DNA of 64,000 bases from Zopfochytrium polystomum (lineage: Eukaryota > Chytridiomycota > Chytridiomycetes > Chytridiales > Chytridiaceae). The position numbers and the translations under genes are program-made. The stretch is from the NCBI GenBank assembly GCA_025765615.1, contig JAIVFJ010000094.1, forward strand, positions 124,001 to 188,000. Direction: 5' to 3'. The notes under the pieces were generated by a model, which saw only the letters and a program-made list of their open reading frames with translations, ran no database searches and had not been told where the DNA came from. This document shows, one piece after another, positions 32,301-43,118 of the stretch (positions within the stretch are counted from its first letter, which is position 1; each line of letters opens with the position of its first letter).

Positions 32301-32639
32301 ATGTTCATTCTTTGTGTTTGAAACCCCTGTTAGTCAGATCAGTAGGGATACTTTGTGGACTAGGCAAGTAGTAGGGTAAGTCCTGTCTGAAGCAGTTTGC
32401 AACTTGTTCAGATGGGCAAAACAGGGAAACAGGTCAAATTTCCTGCAAGAGTATCAATTGGGCAGGGTTTCTTATTGAAAACACAACACTCTCACTCCAA
32501 TTTGCCAGTCGCTGTAAACAGGTGTCTTTACTCACTTTGCTGTCTTTGCTCACTTGCCCTCAGTTGCTCCTTTCGCTCGCTCCCTCGGACAAGTCCTCGG
32601 TTCAAACTTGGTTGTATCCTTACTTTCTTCCTACCGCAG
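32301..32639. other. Spacer, nothing recognised
   Basis: No gene or repeat supported between repeat B and the duplicated tRNA block. Confidence 0.4.
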
Positions 32640-33041
32640 CCGTTTGCTTCGCTTTTTGGCCTCCACCCTTCAACCTTCTTGCAACGCTGCCTTCACTCAC
32701 ATCGTCGCCTTCTTCACTGCAACTTCAACAATATCCGCCTGGTTCTGTCAAATTCCGGTATAATTAGACAGACACCGATCTTCCAAACCCAAATCCGTGT
32801 CCGAGTTGGCGGATATGGTTTGTCCAATATCCGCTCTGAATCTGGCGGATGCCAGCCGTACTACATTATAGTGAGCGCTGCCAACAGGCTGTTATGAAGT
32901 GGCTGTTTGCTGTTGGTTTCCACAGTCGCTGGACACATTGCTGGATTTGATTGAGATCTTGTAAGTTGATCCTGTCCAAACCCTTATTCCTGGTTCTTTG
33001 AGTCAAGGAACAAGTACTTGTTGGTATCTTTCGGAGCTGCA

Positions 33042-33121
33042 GGTGAGTTGGCCGAGTGGTTAAGGCGGAGGCCTTAAGATCCTCTGACGAAAGTCGCATG
33101 GGTTCGAACCCCATACTCACC
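33042..33121 (+). tRNA. tRNA-Leu (TAA), second copy
   Basis: Identical over its 80 nt to 26117-26196, including the C-T mismatch in the anticodon stem, while flanking DNA differs at many sites. This suggests selection or gene conversion on the tRNA. Confidence 0.9.
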
Positions 33122-33563
33122 ACGATAATACTTGTTGCTTGCCAAGTTATGGCACTACCCTCAATTCATTTGTTTCCAATAAACTCTGGGGCAGCATTAC
33201 CTTTTCGTAAGCAGCTCACTGAAACACAGTCGGAGAAGTCAGGCCATAACACTGTCAGTTTCGAACAAAGCATCAACTGAGTTTGGGCATTTCGTTGAAG
33301 TCCACCTGAAACTTATTCCAATATGAAGCTAAGAGTCAGTCCAACACATCCACCACAGAGGTGGCTTCACCGTGGGTCTGTGACACACAAAGCAATCATT
33401 AATTAACTTGAGTAGCGAGTGATGTAACTAAAAGTAAAAGCTCGACCCGCCATGGTCCCAACTTTGTGGTCTCCTCAGCAGCCAAATTCTGAGCAATTTT
33501 CTGGGAGCAGCGTTGTTCTGGCTGTCCCTGGCACCAATCTTCACTTTTCATTAAATCACCGAG

Positions 33564-33859
33564 TGTCAGGAACAGGGCAGGACAGGACAAGGCAGACAAG
33601 GAGCTGAGAGGAGTGATGATTGTATTGGAAACAATATTCACTTGAGGGATGGGACAGGTTCCCATCCCCCTTTTAAACCTTTTGAGAGTCTTCCTTGTCA
33701 AGACTTAAAGAAAGAACAATTGATAATACAATGATACCAATGATACCAATGACAACAAGACAAGTCAGGAAAGCAAAGAAGGTTCCAGAAGGTTCCACAA
33801 GTTTCCATGAAGGAATGTTCTAGAAGGTTCCAGAGGTTTCCAGAGGGTGATTCATAACA
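33564..33859 (-). mobile_element. Solo LTR with 5-bp target duplication
   Basis: On the plus strand it begins TGTCAGGAACAGG and ends TTCATAACA, giving the TG...CA ends of an LTR. It is flanked by CCGAG (33559-33563) and CTGAG (33860-33864), a 5-bp duplication with one change. The duplicated block at 25725-27215 has the same site without the insertion. Related LTRs lie at 54626 and 55057. Their TATA-like GGTATAAAAGG on the opposite strand sets the orientation as minus. Confidence 0.8.
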
Positions 33860-34085
33860 CTGAGGTTGGTTGGTTATAGGAATTTTTTGGCTCCTCTGAG
33901 CCCAAAAATCTACTGGAGAAATATCCCAAATACGGTACTGAAAAATGAAGGGGCCACAGGCGGTACAAGCTTTGCCATCTGGTTAGTTTTCTTTTTCAAA
34001 TGTTTTTGTAGAATTAATAACACAGCAGCAAAGAAGCTTTGGTGTGAAGTCACAACCGCTTCAAGCAAAAGTTATTGGATAGACA

Positions 34086-34916
34086 ACAGAAAACTCTCCT
34101 AAAATCCCCACATTTGGGACTGCAGTACGAAAAGGGTTAAGAATACCACGAGAATGTCGCAAGCACTGCCTTCCATATTCTGTATCGTGACATCAATGTC
34201 GCTAGAAACCGCTTTTGGCTGTATCCTCCATCGCTTCGAAGTCTGTTGTGATAACAAAAATTGCGACATTTATTTAAAGCTTTCTTTCAACACGCACATG
34301 TTCAATTGACCACAGGTGATTTGCATTTTGGATGGAATTGGGTGAAACCAATTTGCACGGCGTAGCTGGCGATCCAGGCCTGATTCTATGGATCTTGTTG
34401 TTGTCTTGTGCATTTTGCCGTCAAGATTTAATGATCGTCCTTTGCATCGTTGGCTACGGTGGCGCAACTGTTTAGCGTCAGCTGTATAGCGGATCACTCC
34501 AAGGTTGGTGACACGGCAGAGTCACTGTGAAATTAAATATTGAGATGTGTTATTCTGAAGCTACATGGAGCTTTCTGATAGTGTTTAGGTGAGCAACAGC
34601 AAGCAAGAAACAAATTGGAATCAGGGTTTGCACTTTTTGTCCACACTGGCACTTCGCCGATCGGAAATGACGTCATTCTGGTACGGATTTGGCTGGCCCG
34701 CGAAGCTCTGTGGGGCCCTGCTTGACACTCTGCATCGTCATTGTGAGACGCTGAAGAGTGGCTAAGAAGTGGTGTCAAAGAATTGTCAAACAATGGTGTC
34801 AAAGAATTGTGTAACACAATTGCCATCACCATCCGAGCCTAATAAACTGATTGAGAGAGCACAACAGAGCGCTGTGAGACTCCTGATTCACAGTTACCCA
34901 TCCAATGTCCCGCTTT
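34086..34916. other. Intergenic, nothing recognised
   Basis: Contains a short tandem repeat of GGTGTCAAAGAATTGT (about 34770-34810). No gene supported. Confidence 0.4.
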
Positions 34917-35151
34917 TATAAACAGTCTACTCTGAGTGAGTTAGTGGAAGGTGTGAATGAAGTGGAGATGTGTGTTTGTGGGTGGTCCTTCTCCCCAACT
35001 TGGAGAGAAAGTGAAAAAATTCTGTTATGAAATATTGATACATGATGATGATATACACGCTGTAATAGTTGCTAGGCAAGTGTGACTGGCACAGGGTAAA
35101 AACCTCTCCTATATTATCTGCTTGAGCAGAGTAGGAGGAAAACTGTTGGCA
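34917..35151. mobile_element. MITE-like element, TGTAAACAG family, copy 2
   Basis: 235 bp, over 90 per cent identical by eye to 7504-7737. Ends TATAAACAG and CTGTTGGCA, slightly decayed inverted repeats. Confidence 0.65.
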
Positions 35152-35729
35152 CCAGGTTTCCGTTCCACTTAATACTCAGAGTATTTGTCATCAGCGCAAG
35201 CCAGCGCCCAGGTCTGCATTAGCAGTGGCTCACTCTCCCATGGGCATCGTGAGAATGATAACTGACAGTCACAATAGGTTCGGGTCTGTCTTGTGCCTCT
35301 TGCTGCTAACCAGTCAGTTCCACCTAACAGCTTTATCACCCACACACTGTGAAACTACACTCACCCCTTTAACTCAGGACCAGGGCCCGAGAGTGAGGGA
35401 AAGCACATCTGCCTGCTCTCTCTCTGCCCTTGAATACAACAAATAAAAACCATTATTCTTATCTGAGTCAACATACCCTCTACCTTGACCTGCAAAGCTC
35501 TTCAAGTTCTACCTCAGGTTGATACCTCGTTTGTACAGGGCGCTTCTCTCTTACAAGAAAAGTGTGTGCTCTGCACTCTAAACAAGACCAATCTGTCTGA
35601 GAGCATCGGCTCTCCTTCTACTTTGGCAACAAAGGTTGCTTCGCTCTTAACAAGAAAAGGGCTCACACTCTAAACAGGCTTTAACTCTCCAAGCCGACTC
35701 AAGTCTGTTGGTGCCCTTTTGACATGCCA
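35152..35729. other. Spacer, nothing recognised
   Basis: No ORF or repeat that I can support. Two AAGAAAAG-containing segments (35557, 35652) and GCTTCTCTCTTACAAG / GCTTCGCTCTTAACAAG suggest a short decayed tandem duplication. Confidence 0.4.
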
Positions 35730-36119
35730 GGCGCAATCACCAACAACAATTTGTCCAGCAGGGAACATTTCTACAACACTATATTGTGTCTTTGCGTCGT
35801 CACCTGGGATGGCAATGACTCAAACAGGTCCAACCCATCAGAAAATAAGAGCACAGCTTTTGTCACCAATGTCACCCTGGTTGTCAAGGGGAACAGCCAC
35901 CCATGCTTTCTCTCCAAGTCGGAAAAAGTAGGGATCCTTGTCTCTATCAATAGAGGCCTGTTGAAGGGCCTCCTTGTATTTCTCAGAGCAGGAAATAACA
36001 GTCACTGGTGCTGACTTCAATTCGTTGAGAACCTCAGCAATGTAAGGTTCTGTTAAAATTAACTCAACAGCACTAGTGACTGGTTCTTCCTCTGAACCAG
36101 AAGGTTTGGGGAGATCCAA
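35730..36119 (-). pseudogene. Decayed coding fragment, family unknown
   Basis: Minus-strand reading gives protein-like text in a single frame broken by stops: KPSGSEEEPVTSAVELILTE, YIAEVLNELKSAPVTVI, DPYFFRLGEKAWVAVPLDNQ, a stop, then VIAIPGDDAKTQYSVVEMFP. Polar and hydrophobic residues alternate as in a folded protein. No motif is recognised. It follows the MITE-like copy 2 by about 600 bp, as the capsid-like remnant adjoins copy 1. Confidence 0.3.
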
Positions 36120-36278
36120 CAGAAAATCTTGGTTCTGTTAATTGGGACTTCTCTCCATGGTTCAGGACGTCAACCAACTTCAGTTCTCCCACCGTGTCAA
36201 GATGGAAGTGTGCTTCCATCTCCAAAGGCAACACTAATGAAATTGTAAAATACTGGTGGAACTCCTTCAGGCTGTGTG

Positions 36279-36349
36279 GGGGGATTCCGGGGGTTGAACA
36301 GGACCTCCTGCACCCAAAGCAGAAATCATACCACTAGACTAAATCCCCC
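36279..36349 (-). tRNA. tRNA-Pro (TGG), probably a pseudogene
   Basis: On the minus strand the sequence has a GGGGGAT/ATCCCCC acceptor stem, a TAGTCTAGTGGTATGAT D arm and the anticodon loop TTTGGGT within TCTGC/GCAGG. The 5' strand of the T stem is short: GGTCCTGTTCAACCCCC, where about CGGG should precede GTTCAAC, so a deletion of about three bases has damaged it and the B box. Confidence 0.6.
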
Positions 36350-36657
36350 TTCAACAATAACCTTGATTGAAACTTATACAACCAGTAAGTGTCAGCAAAA
36401 AACTTTGGGGTTCAGGTCAACGTGGCATTGTCGTGTGGTTGTTTGACCACTGCCATCCACTACCAACCTCTCCATTCGCTGTCTGACGCAATTGGACTCT
36501 TACTTTTTAAAAGCAAACATATATGAGAGCCTGGTAGATCCAGGACTTTCGCGAGAACGGAGTCAATGAGGTGCTTGCCAAAGAAATGCCACCAATGCGA
36601 ATAACACAACAGAGAAAATGAAGCTTCGCAGGTTGGCCTTTGTTTTGGCTTTGACTA

Positions 36658-36938
36658 GGGTCTGACACGAATCGAATCGGGTCGAACATCAGCGAAATTT
36701 GGATTTGGTTTGAATTTTCCAATCAAATTTAAGTCGGGTTTCAGCAAGAAATTCCTGGATTTGATTTCGATTTCATTCGACTTTTAGTCCATTTTTCGGT
36801 CGAATCGAATGAAATTCGACATTTTTATTATAAACAAGGTTGATTCAATTCGAAGTTATAAAATCAGCAATCATTATCCGGCATGGCCCGAAGTTTTGGA
36901 CTGGGAATTCGAATTTTGACTTGACCTGTGTCGGACCC
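36658..36938. mobile_element. Tc1/mariner-type MITE with TA target duplication
   Basis: 281 bp. The left end GGGTCTGACAC and right end GTGTCGGACCC are inverted repeats with one mismatch, and TA flanks each end (36656-36657, 36939-36940). The interior is rich in TCGAAT/ATTCGA and has no coding capacity. Ends of this kind with a TA duplication point to mobilisation by a Tc1/mariner-like transposase. Confidence 0.75.
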
Positions 36939-36940
36939 TA

Positions 36941-37626
36941 GGTTTGACTCTTTGTTGCGTCCTGGAAGACAAACCTTACAGCAAGGCATTGGCATGCAAA
37001 TTCTGGAAATTACAAAGCCTGCTTTTGAGGCTCGACAAATCAACCACGAAATTGAATGCTGCTGTCCAATTATTCAATCTGTCTGCTGAGGTCCCTGATG
37101 GGCTTTATCCATTGCTCTGACTTCTCTCCACAAAGTAGGTTTCACGAGCCAAAACAGGCCAAGAGGGTTCATAGAACAGGTGCCATCCACCTGCCCACCA
37201 CCCCTGCAGACAGATCCTCACCTTCAATGGGCAGTTAAGGCTGCCATCCAATGGGTGTGCAGAGGATAGTATATTATCCTTATCAGCATATGCAGCTGCA
37301 GCAGAGTACATATACTTGTCCTCTCCGTAAACGCTAAATACGGTTCAGATAAAGATTATTGGCAGATATTGTCCAGATATTTACTTTTTTTGGATATCTG
37401 GGTCTGCTCCACATCTGCTTTGCTGATGACTGGGATGTCATTGTCCGACAGACACAGAAATCCATTTGCAGATAGTAGGAAATGCTCTAAACACTGATCA
37501 AGGAGCCTTACATCAGTAGCTGAGCAAACACTGAGTCACTCTGTCTGGAGCCTTGTCCACAATGATAATTATCATAATAACGTAAATAGCAGTGTGTGGC
37601 ATGGGCGCGACATAGAGGGAGTCAGT
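36941..37626. other. Intergenic, nothing recognised
   Basis: Contains GATAT/ATATC-rich sequence around 37340-37400. No gene supported. Confidence 0.4.
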
Positions 37627-38010
37627 GGCTCATGTGGACAACCAATAATGATAAAGAATAGTTCTATAAGGCGAAGTCCAAGCTTGAATGTGTTTATAAC
37701 ACGCATGGAGACATGTGGATAATACTGCCAATTATCAATGTAAAGTAGGTAAACACTCTTTTGTACGAAATTGCAGGCTCAGCAGCCCTTTCTCCAACCC
37801 AGACAATAGGAATTCGGGATTTGTTCTCTACTGACATTCCCCTTGCCCTATGAACCTCCTGCTATGGCACCTTCCACCTCACGCCAGCTTGTCATTGAGC
37901 CTGGAGGCCTCGTCCAAATGCACTCTGTGCAATACGGCCTTGACGAGGAGTGCGCAATTGCCAAAGCGGAATAAGGCAGTGAACCCCGGGAATATCTTGC
38001 GGACGTTGCC
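37627..38010. repeat. Dispersed repeat C, copy 2
   Basis: Direct-orientation match to 29425-29835, with several small deletions. Confidence 0.75.
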
Positions 38011-38066
38011 TGAGCAATTTATCCACAGGCAACTTCCCTACTCTATCCAGCCACTCACACATGACA

Positions 38067-38137
38067 GGCCGCACCCGGAATCGAACCGGGGTTCCCAGAA
38101 TCAGAATCTGATGTGATAACCCCTACACTATGCAGCC
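38067..38137 (-). tRNA. tRNA-Gln (CTG)
   Basis: On the minus strand the acceptor stem GGCTGCA pairs with TGCGGCC. The D arm is GTG-TAGGGGTTA-TCAC, the anticodon stem TCAGA/TCTGG with loop TTCTGAT (anticodon CTG), and the T stem CCCGG/CCGGG with loop TTCGATT. The B box is GGTTCGATTCC. All arms are intact. Confidence 0.9.
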
Positions 38138-38465
38138 ATATGTCTATTAACTCACTGCAGTAATAAAATCGCAAAACGTGTTTCTTCAAGACCGCTTCGC
38201 TTGACAGCAGGGGAGGACAAGTGAAAATAAGGACAAAAAAAACCAGGGACAACATCTGAGCGTAAAGACAAGAAGCCGTGGTGGAACGGTTGGCATCCAT
38301 CTGAGCCTGAATTTCAAAGTTGGAGATTTCTTACGTTTTGTACTTCAAAACCCAGCTTGTTTTTATCAGAGGAAGGAGACTGAGACATTTGCCATGCTCC
38401 GGCCCCTTCACTTTGTGAAATGCAATTCTGGCTTGCCAAAAATTGGCTGACTCTTCTTTACGAGG

Positions 38466-38742
38466 TCCGTGACAAATCGCGATCAGGGATTGCCTTAAGG
38501 ATTGAATTGAGGATGGCCGGAGTTCTTTTTTGCACAAAACTCCTGATGGTTAAAGAAAAACTTTGAAGGGAGGAAGGGGGACGTGAGGGGAAGACAGAGA
38601 TCATCAGGGAGGGAGGAAGAAGGATGGGAAACAAAAAGTAAAACGGGAAAACAGTAAAGAAAAATGGGCGCTACAATGAAACGCGCAGCTGCGAGACAGT
38701 CGGAATCGATTCTCTGCAGATAGGGCGTCTTTGTGAAGAGCA
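38466..38742. repeat. Dispersed repeat D, copy 2
   Basis: Matches 30328-30510 with an internal insertion before GTGAAGAGCA. Confidence 0.7.
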
Positions 38743-39167
38743 TTTTTGTTGGCCGGTTCATAGTCCTCCCATTTCGACTTTGCAGTTGTTTGCCATGCCA
38801 ATTAGCTGTGTTTGCGTGTTTGCCCTGCTTTCCATTCCTAGTACGGTAAATAGTAACCATATTTCTCAACCAACACGGTTGGCCGGCCCTGCAATGGCGC
38901 GCTTCTCTGGTCGCGCACCAGGGCTTCATAGTATGTCGTCGGTTTTTTTCTTTGCCCACCCCCGAGGCGGAATATCGGGTGGTAAGGCGAAAACGGGACA
39001 CAACAGAGCAATGAAGAACCTGTTTTATTAAAACATGTAAAAATAATATGTGAAGACTCGTAAGGCCGGCTTGACGGGTTTCCAATCCACCAACAAAGAC
39101 TCACACGCTCATGGCCACACGGACCAGCATTTCAACCCCATTTATTTTTGCTGACGATGCCACCGTC
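38743..39167. other. Spacer, nothing recognised
   Basis: Marks the end of the repeat block. It is downstream of the minus-strand gene that ends at 39168. Confidence 0.4.
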
Positions 39168-41262
39168 CTAACACGCCGGCACCGCATCCGGCTCTACAAA
39201 CGCAATCTCGTCCATCATCGGCCCTTGCTTCCACACGCCCTGAACCAACCCCGGCACCGCGGCGTCGGCGTCCGCGCCGTCGATCCGCTCGCCACCCGCC
39301 CACCCGCTCCGCAGGATCGCCGGCGGAGACGCCTCGCGCCGCGCCACCGCGTACGCCGCCGCGGCCCCGGATACCCGCTCGTCCGTCGCGCGAAGCAGGC
39401 CCATCGTCGACCCGCGGACGAGGCCCGCGACGCGGTCCTCGGAGACGGGGTACGCGAACTTGGAGGTTGGCACGAGGACGCTGCGGGTGGTCACGGCGAG
39501 CACGGTGCCGTTGCAGGGCGGCGGTGGCGGCGTGGGGGCGCGGAAGGTTGGGGAGACAAGCGACGGGGTTGTGAGCGGGCAGGAGAGGACCTGAACGTTT
39601 GTTTTGTTGGTGTTTGTTAATGTTCAAGGGCCGGCGGGAAAAGCAGGTTCAGCTTGACCCCGTGCGCATGGGAGTTGAAAAAAAGGGGGTGTTTCTGCTA
39701 ACCTGGACGGGCAGCTGCCTGTCGAAGCGGTCCTCTGCGACGGGGTCCCCCGCAAACGCCTGTTTGTGCCACATGCTTGGGCTCTCAAAGAGTCGCCGTC
39801 CGCCCATGTCCCGCACGCCCGCCCGCACCGCAGCCGTCGGCACCATCGCGCCGCGGAACCCGTTTTGCGTCGCGTCCGCGTCCCACCGAAGCTCCATCCC
39901 GCAGGTGTGATGCGCGCCCTGCCGCACGTGCTGGTACGCCATCTCGAGCACGTCGCTCGCGCAGAAGAGGGTTGGTGTTAGAAGGAGGAGGTGCGTTGCG
40001 GACGACGACACGGCGCCGGGGACGGGCGGCGGCGGCGTTGGCGGTGGCGCCGCGAAGTCGGCGGTTGTATTGAGCGCCGTTGGGCGGTCGAGGGCCCGGT
40101 CCAGGTGTGATTTGAGGAGCGCGAGCATCTGGTCCCTGCAGAAGCGGCGGGTAGCGAGCGAAGTTGAGAGGGAACAAATTCTTCAACACAGAGCAAACAC
40201 ATATGCCATTAATCTGGCGTACCTCTCCGTGTCGACCTTGCTGGTCGCTTCTGCCGCCTCGACGACGATGCTCAGCCGACCGCCGCCGAGCCAGCCCGCC
40301 AACCGCAGCAGCTGCACGCCCAGGTTCGGCACGACCAAGTGCTCCAGTGACGGCACGCTGCCACCGTCGCCGTGGCCGCCGCCGCCGAAGCCGCCGTCGA
40401 TCAACGTCGAACCCGCGAACCGGACGACGGCGAGGTACTCCTCGGCGCCGGCCGCCACCTCGCCGTATCGCGTCCGCAGCTGCGGCACCAGCAGGCACTG
40501 CGGGAGCAAGAACCGCGCCATCCCGCTTTCGCCGCCGCGCGTCTGGAGGACGCCGCTAAAGGCGTTGGTTGGCGAGCGCAACGCGAGCGAAGTCGCCTCG
40601 GCCAGCCACGCGCCGACGGCCGATTCAATGGCCGCGGCGCGGCGTGGATCGACGGGGTTCGTCGGGGCGGCGGCGGCGGTGGTGGCGGACGGCGCTGGCG
40701 CGGTCGGCGACGATGGAATCGGCTTGGACGCCGCCTCGGCGTCGCCGACAGGTTTCCGGGTGCCGTCGACGGGCTGTTTTTCCCCGCTGTCGCGGTTGGT
40801 GTCCACGTCGGCGGCGATGATGGTCGAGTGGAGGTGGTGGGGTCGCCGTGCTGCCGCTCCGCCGCCGCCGCTGCTACCGCCGTCCAGGGGCCCTGAGGGC
40901 TCGTAGATGCGAGAGGAGATGAGGAAGATGATCAAGATGGCGAGCACGGACAGAGACAGGAACAGGAAAGCGCGGGCGTTGCGCATCGCACCGCCGCCAG
41001 CGCCAGCGCCACGACGGAGGCCTCGAGCGCGAGGTCGGTTGAGGACGGCGGCGGAGAGGTCGATGGCGGTAGACTTGTTGTTGTTGTTGTTGTTGTTGTT
41101 GGTGCGGGCGACGGGGGTGTTGGGAGTGGTGTACGTAGTGCTGCTGGTGGAGTTGATGTTGGCGGTGGCGGCGGCGGATGACTGCGGCTGGGGCGGCGGC
41201 GACAACGGCGGCGAGCGCGCGGTGGAGTCGAGGTTGAAGGTGGATGACGAGGAGGTCGGCAT
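39168..41262 (-). CDS. Type II membrane protein, family unknown
   Basis: Three exons (41262..40223, 40135..39703, 39590..39168) join in phase (donors GTACGC and GTTAGC; acceptors CTGCAG and GTTCAG) to give 631 residues. A Ser/Thr/Pro/Asn-rich N-terminal region of about 90 residues contains poly-Asn. One membrane helix follows (FLFLSLSVLAILIIFLISSR), preceded by Arg-rich sequence, so the N-terminus is probably cytosolic and the rest lumenal or outside. The C-terminal part of about 500 residues looks folded (GAWLAEATSLALRSPTNAF, EEYLAVVRFAGSTLIDGGF, HTCGMELRWDADATQNGFRG, FAYPVSEDRVAGLVRGSTMG). Type II topology is usual for Golgi glycosyltransferases, but I see no DxD or other sugar-transfer motif that I can place with confidence. 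It shares a 740-bp divergent promoter region with the phosphatase gene. Confidence 0.7.
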
Positions 41263-41682
41263 TGGTGCCCTGCGGAGTTATTGTTGATTGATGAAGAAGG
41301 TGTAGGTAGGAGAGACAGAGACAGAGACAGAGACAGAGAAACAAACCTGGTGGCGGAACGTGGAGACACTCTTGGAACAGATGGAAAAAATCAACAAAAA
41401 TAAGAAAGAAATTAATTGAGAAAAGGGTTAACGCAATGCACAGACAGACAAACAACTGGCGATTTTCCTTTTTTTTCTTTTTTTTTTTTTTCTTCCGCTT
41501 TTCCTGTAAATTCGAAAATGCACGCGTGTCAGCGGCCAATCAGAGGCGAAGCCAGCCCACACGCGGTGCGCGCGCAAGTCTGCGGGGCGCGTGCAATGCT
41601 CTTCTTTGTCTGTCTCTTCTGTCTGTCTGTTCGCCAACGACCTCGCTTTGTCTCTCTCTGTCTCTGTCTCTCTCTGTCTCTG

Positions 41683-41755
<73 letters not shown>

Positions 41756-42002
41756 CTTCTCGGTCTGTCTCTGTTGATCAATCATCAATTATTAATATTT
41801 AACCAGCGCAAGACCCGCGCGCCTCTTCTTCGTCTTCTTCTCCTTCTTCTTCGTCCTCTCATCGTCGCCGTCGCCGTCGTCCTCGTCGCCCGCCGCCGTC
41901 GCAGCCGCCGTCGCAGCCACCGTCGCAACCGGCAACCCTCACACCAACCCGCCTGCCCCGTCTCAACTGCCTTCAATCACCTCGCTGTCTACCCATCCCT
42001 CA
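41263..42002. promoter_or_regulatory. Divergent promoter region with (CT)n tract
   Basis: Head-to-head start codons at 41262 (minus) and 42003 (plus). The interval contains GAGACA repeats (41310-41338), a T tract (41467-41492), a CT tract (41650-41752) and CT-rich sequence up to the phosphatase start. No specific site is identified. Confidence 0.5.
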
Positions 42003-43118
42003 ATGCGCAGCAACAACCTCCTCGCCGCCGCCGCGCTCGTCGTGGCCAGCGCCACCGCCGGCGCCTTCGCCAACTCGGAGTCGTACGGCAACCGCACTGG
42101 CGCGTCGCGGATCGAGCAGTTTGGCCAAAAGATGGACTTTCTGATCATCGGCGACTGGGGTCAGCAAAAGGACTTTACCGACATGGTTGGCGTCGCAAAG
42201 TACATGGACAAGTGGGCCGCGTACTACGACTCGAAGCTGGTCGTCTCGCTCGGCGACAACTTTTACAAGGGCGGAAACTACTCGTACGACGGCGTCCTGG
42301 CCGTCAACGACACCAAATTCGACACGCTCTGGAGCAACGTGTACAGCGGCCCGACGCTCTCGACCCTCCCATGGTGGTTCATCCTCGGCAACCACGACTG
42401 GTACGAAAATAAGTCCAACGTCTTTGAGATGGAGTTTGCCCAAAAGTACAAAAACTCGTGGTTCCAGCCCTCGTACTTTTACACCCGCCGCGTAAAGATC
42501 GGCGGCGTGTACGCCTCCTTCATCTTTATCGAAACCGACCTCCTCTTCTACGGCTACCCCGGTAAGAACAGCATGCCTTACAACTTCAAGGCCGCCGGCT
42601 GGAACGCCACCGCCAACACCGTCGAGAAGCAACTCGCCTGGATCGACAAGGCCCTCGAAACCGCCAACCCGGACGAATACGTCTTTGTCGTCGGCCACCA
42701 CCCTTGCTTCACCTGCGCCTCGGACGTTGCCAGCTCCTCCTACATGCTCAACGTCCTCGACATCGTCAACAAGTGGAAACCTACCGCCTACATCAACGGC
42801 CACCACCACACCGCCGCCTACTACTTCACCAACGGCGGTAAAACCCTCCAGCTGCAGATCGGCAACGGCGGCAACGCCGACGCCGCCTGCGCCCCCGTCG
42901 ACCCCTCCGCCGTCGGCTTCGAGCTCGCAAACACGTACGGATTCGGTCACGCCCGCATCACGGAGACCGAGTTCCGCATCGACTTTGTCACCGAGCTCGG
43001 CGAGGTCGCCCTGTCCACTTTAATGATGCCCCGCACCCCCGTCGAGGGCGTCACCGCAAACGTCACGTTCCTCGTCAAGGACTGCGACCCCGCCGTCGCG
43101 TTCCTGCCCACTTGCTGA
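42003..43118 (+). CDS. Secreted purple acid phosphatase-like metallophosphoesterase
   Basis: A single exon of 371 residues. The N-terminus (RSNNLLAAAALVVASATAGA) is a signal peptide. The metallophosphoesterase blocks are all present in order: GDWG (50-53), GDNFY (84-88), GNHD (129-132), VVGHHP and GHHH. These place the metal ligands Asp, Asp, Tyr, Asn, His and His as in low-molecular-weight purple acid phosphatases of the animal ACP5 type; the Tyr of GDNFY gives the purple Fe(III) charge-transfer. Length also fits the roughly 35-kDa class. Several N-glycosylation sites (NRT, NYS, NDT, NAT, NVT) support secretion. The likely role is phosphate scavenging outside the cell or in the vacuole. It is intronless, unlike its neighbours. 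Confidence 0.93.
   Translation: MRSNNLLAAAALVVASATAGAFANSESYGNRTGASRIEQFGQKMDFLIIGDWGQQKDFTDMVGVAKYMDKWAAYYDSKLVVSLGDNFYKGGNYSYDGVLAVNDTKFDTLWSNVYSGPTLSTLPWWFILGNHDWYENKSNVFEMEFAQKYKNSWFQPSYFYTRRVKIGGVYASFIFIETDLLFYGYPGKNSMPYNFKAAGWNATANTVEKQLAWIDKALETANPDEYVFVVGHHPCFTCASDVASSSYMLNVLDIVNKWKPTAYINGHHHTAAYYFTNGGKTLQLQIGNGGNADAACAPVDPSAVGFELANTYGFGHARITETEFRIDFVTELGEVALSTLMMPRTPVEGVTANVTFLVKDCDPAVAFLPTC

Larger units (their letters stand above)
32640..34085. repeat. 1.4-kb duplicated block with tRNA-Leu, copy 2 (partner 25725-27215)
   Basis: Same order of segments as 25725-27215, direct orientation, with a solo LTR inserted at 33564-33859 and without the CCA/CAA-rich insertion of copy 1. Divergence by substitutions and small indels shows the duplication is not recent, yet the tRNA genes are identical. 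Confidence 0.85.

Noticed and set aside
38276..38340. tRNA-like GCCGTGGTGGAACGGTTGGC
   Set aside because: Only the D-arm region resembles a tRNA; no T arm or B box follows and no acceptor pairing is visible.
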